A stretch of 8,301 nucleotides of DNA, taken from assembly GCA_003151655.1 (NCBI GenBank), contig PLYB01000265.1:1-8301 (forward strand). The letters are read 5' to 3'. Below the pieces are notes generated by a model that was given only the letters and a program-made list of their open reading frames with translations, did not search any database and was not told the DNA's origin. Both the position numbers and the translations under genes were made by a program. The stretch is from Gallionellaceae bacterium (GTDB taxonomy: Bacteria > Pseudomonadota > Gammaproteobacteria > Burkholderiales > Gallionellaceae). Below, in pieces: positions 1-5,585 of the stretch. How positions within the stretch are numbered: position 1 is the stretch's first letter; each line of letters starts with the position of its first letter.

Positions 1-234
1 CGGCATCATGATGTCGAGCAGCACCAAATCCGGTGGCGCTGCAGCCGCTAGCGCGAGGGCTTTGAGGCCATTGTTGGCCACCGTAATATTGTATTGCTCC
101 TTGAGCAGATTGGAGAGCAGGCTCAGGTTGGCCGGGGTATCGTCCACTACCAGAACAGTGGCGCGCTCATTTGCCGATGTAGGCATGGCCTGTCCCGGAT
201 AAATATTTTTTTTGATAAGGCTATTTTCGGGCAT
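1..234 (-). CDS. Response-regulator receiver-domain protein, N-terminal part (cut by window edge)
   Basis: Only the first 78 codons lie in the window; the gene continues off the left edge. A short leader (MPENSLIKKN...) is followed by a CheY-like receiver domain: the acidic pair in VLVVDDTPAN (D32, D33) and the predicted phosphoacceptor D74 in LVLLDIMMP, which ends the visible part. From residue 20 it matches the receiver domain of the protein starting at 5586 at 51 of 59 positions by my hand count, and the leaders also align. This supports ATG 232-234 over the internal ATG at 184-186, because MPE...LIK.N is shared by both paralogs. The output domain is out of view; by analogy it could be a phosphatase, kinase or cyclase, so no function beyond signal reception is claimed. 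Only a weak GAAG sequence precedes the start. The 203 bp between it and the upstream minus-strand gene contain a REP pair. Confidence 0.88.
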   Translation of the reverse strand, partial: MPENSLIKKNIYPGQAMPTSANERATVLVVDDTPANLSLLSNLLKEQYNITVANNGLKALALAAAAPPDLVLLDIMMP

Positions 235-329
235 TGTTAGCTTCGGGGTATTTCAAAAAATTGATTTTTCGCACATTGGAAATGAGCGTTGGCATTAACC
301 GGACATGCCGCAACCAAACAAGGGTTTTC

Positions 330-397
330 GTAGGTCGGGCTTCAGCCCGACTGGGTAATTTGTATAAGCAAACGAGTCGGGCTGAAGCCCGAGCTAC
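330..397. repeat. Paired inverted REP elements (BIME-like), intergenic
   Basis: Two 22-bp arms, 330-351 and 376-397, are inverted copies of each other with one mismatch (21 of 22). Each consists of a GTAG foot (GTAG at 330; its complement CTAC at 394-397) and a self-complementary hairpin, TCGGGC-TTCA-GCCCGA. They are separated by 24 bp. A 5' GTAG-type tetranucleotide next to a palindrome is the known signature of REP sequences mobilised by RAYT (IS200/IS605-like tyrosine) transposases. The element lies between the 3' end of the cysteine-cluster gene (438) and the start of the receiver gene (234), both read on the minus strand. Its transcript could therefore fold and act as a processing or attenuation site (inference). 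A related copy lies inside coding sequence at 3501-3546. Confidence 0.85.
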
Positions 398-437
398 GGA
401 ATCCCACTTCTTCGACTTGTCCGATTGAACACCCGCG

Positions 438-941
438 CTATGATTTATGGAAAGAAACAACTTCCCATTTCGTACACCCATAGTAAGAAATTTGTTTTTG
501 GTTTAGCGGATATCGCCCACAGTTGAAGTAACGCCAAAAAAAAGAGTCATAACTTTGGCAAAGACCTGTCTCTTTATCCAGCAGCGGGCATTCGATAATC
601 GTGCAGCAGCGTTGGCAGGTATGGCAATCCTCCGTACCCGTTGTCCAGTGTTTCGTTACTTGAGTGATTCCCTGATCCGGGCCTGTCATCGGAGGGGGAA
701 CAAAAGGCACGGTGAACATTTCACGGTAATGCTTGTCCGTTATATTGCGAAGCATAATTTTCCAAAAATTCTTGGCCATTGGAATATAGAACTTCGTATA
801 CCGCCAAAATCTATAGTCCCTAAAATATATTCGCGCCACGACGGGTGCGAATAAAAAACCCAGCAACCCGCCTGTGCATGCACAAGCGATATTAAAAACT
901 AGGAAAAGTATTCTAAGAAAAGCCCATTTAAATGATTTCAA
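438..941 (-). CDS. Membrane-anchored cysteine-cluster protein (hypothetical, possibly metal-binding)
   Basis: The 167-residue protein is of unknown function. Residues about 7-40 are strongly hydrophobic (an N-terminal membrane segment or hairpin) and include C20 and C22. The C-terminal third carries an ordered cysteine cluster: C106-x2-C109-x2-C112-C113-x4-C118-x9-C128-x12-C141-x14-C156, with CPLLD and FNCGRYP around it. The arrangement recalls YkgJ-type zinc/iron-chelating cysteine-cluster proteins, but I cannot confirm membership; eight cysteines could hold a metal ion or an Fe-S cluster (inference). The start appears to be TTG at 939-941, preceded by GGAG (complement of 953-956) with an 11-nt gap. 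No in-frame ATG lies between it and the upstream stop, and the next ATG (residue 55) would remove the membrane segment. The stop is TAG. It may share a transcript with the receiver gene downstream. The AT-rich stretch 957-985 upstream is a likely promoter area, without clear boxes. Confidence 0.78.
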   Translation of the reverse strand: MKSFKWAFLRILFLVFNIACACTGGLLGFLFAPVVARIYFRDYRFWRYTKFYIPMAKNFWKIMLRNITDKHYREMFTVPFVPPPMTGPDQGITQVTKHWTTGTEDCHTCQRCCTIIECPLLDKETGLCQSYDSFFWRYFNCGRYPLNQKQISYYGCTKWEVVSFHKS

Positions 942-1027
942 GATGATGTTTGCTCCATATAAATTAATTATTTATTTAAAACACGATGCGGCTTGAGTAG
1001 GGATATTGACGTGCTTGGCGATGACGA

Positions 1028-1051
1028 AACCGAACAACCGACCAACCGACC
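1028..1051. repeat. 8-bp tandem repeat, three units
   Basis: The units AACCGAAC, AACCGACC and AACCGACC run head to tail, followed by AA. The array is short and lies about 90 bp upstream of the cysteine-cluster gene. It could be slippage-prone, but three units are weak evidence of any function. Confidence 0.7.
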
Positions 1052-1059
1052 AAGAAAAC

Positions 1060-1096
1060 GATTTGAATACCGGACACATGGTCAGATATTCAAATC
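1060..1096. repeat. Perfect 10-bp inverted repeat (hairpin)
   Basis: GATTTGAATA (1060-1069) is exactly complementary to TATTCAAATC (1087-1096). The 17-nt interior contains a further GAC/GTC pairing (1073-1075 with 1081-1083) around ACATG. There is no T-run on either side, so it does not look like an intrinsic terminator. It could be an operator or a 5' leader structure for the minus-strand gene that starts 119 bp away. Confidence 0.6.
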
Positions 1097-1130
1097 AGGC
1101 GTTGCGCTTCAAATTTAAATTCGCGATAGC

Positions 1131-1224
1131 TTTTAAATACACAATCCCTTGCTCAATTTCCATACTAACTTTTGAGCGTTGAATATGCGTTGAATCGCCG
1201 AATTATCTTTTTTTAGATGGCAAC
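1131..1224. repeat. 94-bp direct repeat, copy A
   Basis: It aligns without gaps to 1433-1526 at 72 of 94 positions (hand count). The best-kept core is GAGCGTTGAATATGCGTTGAA, identical in both copies. This core contains GCGTTGAAT twice at an 11-bp spacing (1176-1184 and 1187-1195), i.e. one helical turn. Read on the minus strand, both copies keep an open frame containing SAIQRIFNAQ (copy A) or SAVQRIFNAR (copy B) and ending at the same TAA. However, the differences fall on all three codon positions, so a non-coding repeat or decayed gene fragment is more likely than a working gene. Confidence 0.75.
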
Positions 1225-1432
1225 AGGATTGGAGTGAACGCTAATAAGAACGGGCATTGTCAAGGGGATATCTCAAGCCAGTCGTAATTGTGGCCGTGTA
1301 CTGGCGCAGCTTCCCGTCCCTCCGAGTCAGCCCGTCAAACTCACTACAACCAGCGTCAATATGGCAACGAATTTAAAATACACGGATTTTAAATACTCAA
1401 TGCAATCTTTCATCGTCAATGTTCCCTCGGTC

Positions 1433-1526
1433 AATTAAATGCAAAATTCCATGCTTAACTCCCATGCTAATGGTCGAGCGTTGAATATGCGTTGAACTGC
1501 CGAATCGGCTTCGTTTCGATGGCAAC
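1433..1526. repeat. 94-bp direct repeat, copy B
   Basis: This is the partner of 1131-1224, 302 bp further on. The 11-bp-spaced GCGTTGAA pair is at 1478-1486 and 1489-1497, the second with C in the last position. Unlike copy A it contains a small palindrome, GCCGAATCGGC (1499-1509). Beyond 1526 the copies diverge: copy B runs into the palindrome and terminator at 1538-1586, whereas copy A does not. Confidence 0.75.
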
Positions 1527-1562
1527 CGTCTTTGGCTTGCTTATAAGCAGCCGCTTGCCCCA

Positions 1563-1586
1563 CCCGCCGGGGGCGGGCGATTTTTT
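1563..1586 (+). terminator. Intrinsic (Rho-independent) terminator, plus strand, orphan
   Basis: The stem CCCGCC (1563-1568) pairs with GGCGGG (1572-1577) over a GGG loop, followed after CGA by six T (1581-1586). The T-run lies only on the plus-strand 3' side, so it cannot be an intrinsic terminator for the giant regulator, which arrives on the opposite strand. No plus-strand gene precedes it within the window, hence the question of an unrecognised small RNA. Confidence 0.6.
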
Positions 1587-1653
1587 AGGACACTCTGTGT
1601 TGTGATGAGTTACGCTTCCGCAAAAATGGGACTCGGTAATAACTTGACTGGGC

Positions 1654-4600
1654 TTATAGCGGGGTACTTAGCGTACGCAATAGACTGGCGGCTTCCAGAA
1701 GATCTGGCGTATCGCTTCCTTCGGTGAACCACGAATATATTTCTTGCAGAGTCCGCCGCGCATCCTCTTGCTTGCCTTGTTGTTGCCATAGCTGCGCTAT
1801 GCTCATGGTCGCGCGTAATTTCAGCGATTTCGCGCCTTGCTTGCGGCTGATAGTGAGCGCACGGTTGAAACAAATCTCGGCCTCCGCTGTATTGGTGGCT
1901 GATATTTCCAGCAGACACACACCCTTGAGTCGATGAAATTCGCTTTCAAAAAAACGATCATCTTTTTCGTTCACGACGGTGAGAGCCTCGTCCAAATCGG
2001 CAAGCGCTTGTTCAATTTGCCCGAGAGGAATACGCGCTTCGATCAACAGTGCAAAAAAGAAAAGCTTGGTTCCGCTCATGATGGTGCTGGCTGCAGCCAG
2101 GCATTGCTGTATCTGCGGCACGCCAGCAGATTGGCCTTGCATCGCCATCACCCAGCCGTATGAAGAGGCGCTCACGCCCAGAGGGAACGGCAAGCCATGT
2201 TTTTGCGCCAGTGCCAAGGCTTCGAGTGCCAACAGGCTGGTTGCATCAACTTGTCGCAACCAGCGATGAAGTATCGCGGAGGCACCTAGTGAAAAACCAA
2301 GGCTATAGGGATGATTGGTCTGCCGCGCCAAGCTCAGTGTGCGGTTGACGACAGCCACGGCCTGTTCGGGGAAGCCCTGAAGCCACAGCACCCACGATAA
2401 TAAACAGCCGCTCGACACGCAGGCATTTTCGCCAAAATCACGCACCATGGCGAAGTGATGCGAAGGCTGATATAGAGCAACGGCTTGCTCAAAATGGAAA
2501 CGTGATTTTTCCAGTTTCCCGGCCCAAAGCAAGCTATTGCCTATGGCGTAATGGGCAAACTGTAGCGACAAGGGTTCGTCGTGCTGTTGCGCCAGATGCA
2601 ACAATTTTTCTGCGAGTTCGAGAGAGTGCAAATGGCCGATGCGCGAGCTTGAAGTCAGCCACATACCCCACAAGGCTTTATACAAACCGATACCATCGCC
2701 CAATTGTTCGCACAACTCCAGAGAGCGGGAATACATCTGGCCCGATTCGACGGAGCCGTATCCTCGTGCGGAAAGTAACACAGTTCCAAAGTTGAGGCGT
2801 AGCCCGGCTTCCGAACGGTCACGCTCACTGTCTGGCGGTAGCGTCAGCAAGAGTTGCAAGCCATTATTGAAGTGTTCAATCGCCTCGGTATTAGCTGAAT
2901 GTAGCGCGGCCCGTTGCCCCGCTTTGATCCAGTATTCGATGGCTGGACGAGTTTCTCCTCCTGCCCCCAGATGTTGCGCTAGTAGTTCCGGATGAGCTGT
3001 GACGAGATCAACAAAGGAGCTTTGCAGTGCCTGCGCGATACGTTGATGTGCGGCTTGCCGATCAGCCTTGGTTTGAGATTGATAGGCCGCTTCTTGAATT
3101 AAAGCGTGCTTGAATTGACAGCTAGTTTCGTTTACCTTCAAGATTAACCCGGCTTCCGTCAATGCGCTCAAGCTTTGCGCCAGTGTGGCGGAGTCGCAGA
3201 AGGAGACTCTGCGCAGTAAATTTAAATCGAATTCGCGTCCGAGTGTGGCGGCAAGCTGCGCGGTGTCTTTCGCCTCACCCATTTGATCTATACGGGTAGC
3301 CAGTAGGTCTTGCAGCGTGGTTGGAATGCCGCCGCGATTGTCCCGTGTTGCAATTTTTGCCACCTCTTCGACAAACAGAGGAACCCCATCGGTACGTTCC
3401 GCAATACGGCGGATGGTCTCTGCCGGAATGTCGACTCTTATTGAAGCAATCATTTCCGCCACTTCATCTTCGACAAGCGGTGCCAGTGTCAGCGTAGATT
3501 GTAGGTCGGGTTTCAACCCGACATGTCGGGCTGAAGCCCGACCTACGCTGTCTGGGTTGAGGGTATTCTTCCAAGGCGGAACAAACTCAGGCCGGGCAGT
3601 GAGCAGCGCGAGTATAGGCGCCTTTCCTGTTTGCCCGACGAACAGGGTCAGCAATTCCAGCGTGGAGGGATCGATCCAGTGCAAATCTTCCACAATGAGC
3701 AACACGGGCTGTCGAATCGCAAGTGTCTGCAACAGGTCAAGCAGGATAGTTTGAGTCTGCTCCTTTTGCTTTTGCGGCGAGACAGAGGGAGCTGCGTAAT
3801 CTCCAGCCAGCGGCAGGGAAAGAAGTTTTGCGAGCAGAGGGACGATATCTTGTGCCTTTGCCGGATAATGCGCTTCGAGATAATTCGCCAGTTTGCCGAA
3901 TTTAATCTCGGGCGTGTCGTCGGGCACAAAACCAAAAATGGTTTCGAGCATGACGATGAGTGGATAAAAGGGCGACTGACTGAATTCCGGGAAGCAGCGT
4001 AACTCACGTATCACGTACGGCTGGTCAGCGAGTTTCTGTTTCAGTGCCAGCAGCAGGCGGGACTTGCCGATGCCGGCCTCTCCCTGAATCAGCACAACAT
4101 GGCGCGAGCCTTGCGTAGCTGATTTCCACAGCTTCAACAGTTGGGCTATTTCAGTTTTGCGTCCGGCTAACGGAGTCAACTGCGCGGCCGCATCCAAACG
4201 CGTGCGCGCACCGCTTTCTTGTAACACCTTGAATATTTCCAGCGGCTGAGCCAAGCCGGGAAAGAGCTGTACGCCCAAACTTGCGCAATCGTAATATCCG
4301 GCCACAATTGCGCGCGTCTCTTGGCTGATCACCACCTCGTTTTGCGCAGCACTTTGGCGTAACTGGATGGCGAGCTTTGATGTTCTGCCGGAGGTGTCCG
4401 GCATAGCTAACTCGCCGCCGGTGACGACCAGTCCCGTGTGTATCCCCGCACGAATTTCAATGCCCTGAACCGCTTCTCGCGTGACCGCCAGAGCGGCTTG
4501 TAGCGCACGGCGCGCAGCATCTTCATGGGCTTGCGGATAACCGAAATAAGCCAGCAAGCCGCCGCCGTGCGTTTGCACGATATGCCCTGAAAACTGGCGG

Positions 4601-5538
4601 ATAATCGCTACACAGCGGGATTGGGGAGCACGCAGCAAATCCATCGCCTCATCCGGGTCATCAATCGCGGCGAGGGTCAATTCGCAATACAGCACGGTTA
4701 CCTGACGGCGCTCTGCATGGGTTTGCGGAATGGCTGGCAGGTCGGTTTTTAATTCGGGCCGGATAAATAACTCACCCTTGAGAATTCGCTCTGCCAACTG
4801 CCGGGTTTCCTCGCTGGGTAATACACCCAACTCAATTTTTAGCAGGCGACCGCAGGCTTCATACTGGACGATGGCCGCGCTGCTTTGCCCGTCCATCGCG
4901 TAAAGGCGCATTACCCGGCGGTGGGCATCTTCGTTCCACGGTTCCAACTCTGTATGGCGCAAAGAAAACTGCAACGCCTTGCTGTAGTTGGCAACTTGCT
5001 CGTGCTGATTCGATAGTCGTTCCAGCAAGGCAAGGGCACGGCGATGCATGGCCTCGCGTTGTATCTGAAGCCAGTCTTCAAAATCGGGACTATCGGGCAA
5101 GGATAGTCCCGCCAGAAATTCACCCTTATAAAGGGCGATTATTTTCTCTTCATAACGTTCGGCTTTAGCGTGATTTTCCGGTGAAGCGCGTGCACGTCCG
5201 GTGAAATCCAGGACATCGACATGGCCGTTGGGAATGTAACGAATAGTGTGCTTGCCAGAGGTGAACATGGCTTGACCGCTGGGCACTTCCAGCACCTTGC
5301 GCAAATCAAACAAGGTTCGGCGCAGATTGCCCCGCGCTGTTGCGGGGTCGTTGTTGCTCCACAACAACGAGGCTAAAGCTTCTCGGTTATGATCCTGCTC
5401 CCGCTCCACGACAAGGTAGGCGAGCAGTGCGCGCATCTTGTTATAAGAAAATCCGCCGACGGGATGCCCATTCAGGTATGCATTAAAGCCACCCAGCAAG
5501 CTGAGTTCAATACCGTGATCGGGTGAAAGTGAGGGCAT
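1654..5538 (-). CDS. Giant SARP/BTAD-type regulator with cyclase-like, STAND ATPase and TPR domains
   Basis: This 1294-residue cytoplasmic protein is probably a transcriptional activator. Residues 8-105 resemble the winged-helix DNA-binding domain of SARP regulators (IELSLLGGFNAYLNG, then MRALLAYLVV). Residues about 108-253 are the helical BTAD domain (YKGEFLAGL, ALERL, ELEPWNEDAHRRVMRLYA). Residues about 275-425 are a class III nucleotidyl cyclase-like domain (AYFGYPQAHEDAARRA, GIHTGL), but catalytic positions are changed: metal Asp to E286 and G326, and the usual Asn/Arg to K388/Q392. It is probably a non-catalytic sensory or structural domain. Residues 455-730 are a STAND/AAA-type ATPase: Walker A GEAGIGKS (486-493), Walker B LLIVEDLHW (D618). 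The remainder to 1294 is a TPR-like helical repeat tail for ligand or partner binding, as in MalT-like regulators. Residues 665-680 are encoded by an inserted REP pair. The ATG at 5536-5538 has no visible ribosome-binding site, but the domain begins immediately. It is divergent from the partner-switching gene, with a 47-bp gap. Confidence 0.93.
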   Translation of the reverse strand: MPSLSPDHGIELSLLGGFNAYLNGHPVGGFSYNKMRALLAYLVVEREQDHNREALASLLWSNNDPATARGNLRRTLFDLRKVLEVPSGQAMFTSGKHTIRYIPNGHVDVLDFTGRARASPENHAKAERYEEKIIALYKGEFLAGLSLPDSPDFEDWLQIQREAMHRRALALLERLSNQHEQVANYSKALQFSLRHTELEPWNEDAHRRVMRLYAMDGQSSAAIVQYEACGRLLKIELGVLPSEETRQLAERILKGELFIRPELKTDLPAIPQTHAERRQVTVLYCELTLAAIDDPDEAMDLLRAPQSRCVAIIRQFSGHIVQTHGGGLLAYFGYPQAHEDAARRALQAALAVTREAVQGIEIRAGIHTGLVVTGGELAMPDTSGRTSKLAIQLRQSAAQNEVVISQETRAIVAGYYDCASLGVQLFPGLAQPLEIFKVLQESGARTRLDAAAQLTPLAGRKTEIAQLLKLWKSATQGSRHVVLIQGEAGIGKSRLLLALKQKLADQPYVIRELRCFPEFSQSPFYPLIVMLETIFGFVPDDTPEIKFGKLANYLEAHYPAKAQDIVPLLAKLLSLPLAGDYAAPSVSPQKQKEQTQTILLDLLQTLAIRQPVLLIVEDLHWIDPSTLELLTLFVGQTGKAPILALLTARPEFVPPWKNTLNPDSVGRASARHVGLKPDLQSTLTLAPLVEDEVAEMIASIRVDIPAETIRRIAERTDGVPLFVEEVAKIATRDNRGGIPTTLQDLLATRIDQMGEAKDTAQLAATLGREFDLNLLRRVSFCDSATLAQSLSALTEAGLILKVNETSCQFKHALIQEAAYQSQTKADRQAAHQRIAQALQSSFVDLVTAHPELLAQHLGAGGETRPAIEYWIKAGQRAALHSANTEAIEHFNNGLQLLLTLPPDSERDRSEAGLRLNFGTVLLSARGYGSVESGQMYSRSLELCEQLGDGIGLYKALWGMWLTSSSRIGHLHSLELAEKLLHLAQQHDEPLSLQFAHYAIGNSLLWAGKLEKSRFHFEQAVALYQPSHHFAMVRDFGENACVSSGCLLSWVLWLQGFPEQAVAVVNRTLSLARQTNHPYSLGFSLGASAILHRWLRQVDATSLLALEALALAQKHGLPFPLGVSASSYGWVMAMQGQSAGVPQIQQCLAAASTIMSGTKLFFFALLIEARIPLGQIEQALADLDEALTVVNEKDDRFFESEFHRLKGVCLLEISATNTAEAEICFNRALTISRKQGAKSLKLRATMSIAQLWQQQGKQEDARRTLQEIYSWFTEGSDTPDLLEAASLLRTLSTPL
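3501..3546. repeat. REP pair (BIME-like) inserted inside coding sequence
   Basis: Two REP arms face each other: GTAG at 3501-3504 followed by GTCGGG-TTTCAA-CCCGAC, then after ATG a TCGGGC-TGAA-GCCCGA hairpin ending in the complementary foot CTAC (3543-3546). It has the same core and foot as the intergenic pair at 330-397. On the minus strand it encodes V665-L679 (VGRASARHVGLKPDL) plus the first base of Q680 of the giant regulator, and the frame stays open on both sides. The element itself is 46 bp, so about two further bases must have been gained for the frame to survive. Confidence 0.85.
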
Positions 5539-5585
5539 GAACGATTGGCGAACGGTGGACTTGTACGATACGGATTATGCTAATA
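5539..5585. promoter_or_regulatory. 47-bp divergent intergenic region
   Basis: This is the only non-coding DNA between the giant regulator (starting leftward at 5538) and the partner-switching gene (starting rightward at 5586). It is too short for two separate full promoters, so each gene's promoter probably reaches into the other's coding sequence, or the start sites overlap. I see no convincing -35/-10 pair or strong Shine-Dalgarno in either direction. Confidence 0.5.

Larger units (their letters stand above)
942..1653. other. 712-bp gap without a convincing gene
   Basis: This stretch separates the 3' end of the giant regulator gene (stop at 1654) from the cysteine-cluster gene. No frame on either strand gives a credible protein. 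It holds an 8-bp tandem repeat (1028-1051), a hairpin (1060-1096), two copies of a 94-bp imperfect repeat (1131-1224 and 1433-1526), a third partial copy (about 1387-1401), a palindrome TGCTTATAAGCA (1538-1549) and a plus-strand terminator (1563-1586). The mixture suggests old insertions or a decayed repeat region that also contains the promoter of the minus-strand gene at 941. Confidence 0.75.

Noticed and set aside
234..481. Open frames on both strands containing VGRASARL- or ASARLVCLYK-like peptides
   Set aside because: These are translations through the REP pair at 330-397, and the minus-strand one also overlaps the end of the cysteine-cluster gene. Palindromic repeats commonly stay open in several frames.
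555..854. 99-codon plus-strand open frame
   Set aside because: It is antisense to the cysteine-cluster gene, which has an ordered motif and a membrane segment; this frame shows neither.
1095..1465. Two 22-codon minus-strand frames starting at equivalent ATGs (1163 and 1465) in the direct repeat
   Set aside because: They have equal length but only about six shared residues, no ribosome-binding site before either ATG, and no bias of changes to third codon positions. Probably a coincidence of the repeat.
5577..5585. Start of the partner-switching gene three codons upstream, at ATG 5577
   Set aside because: The paralog at 234 aligns from the second ATG (5586), including the preceding CTA-A-A bases, and has no ATG at the position equivalent to 5577.
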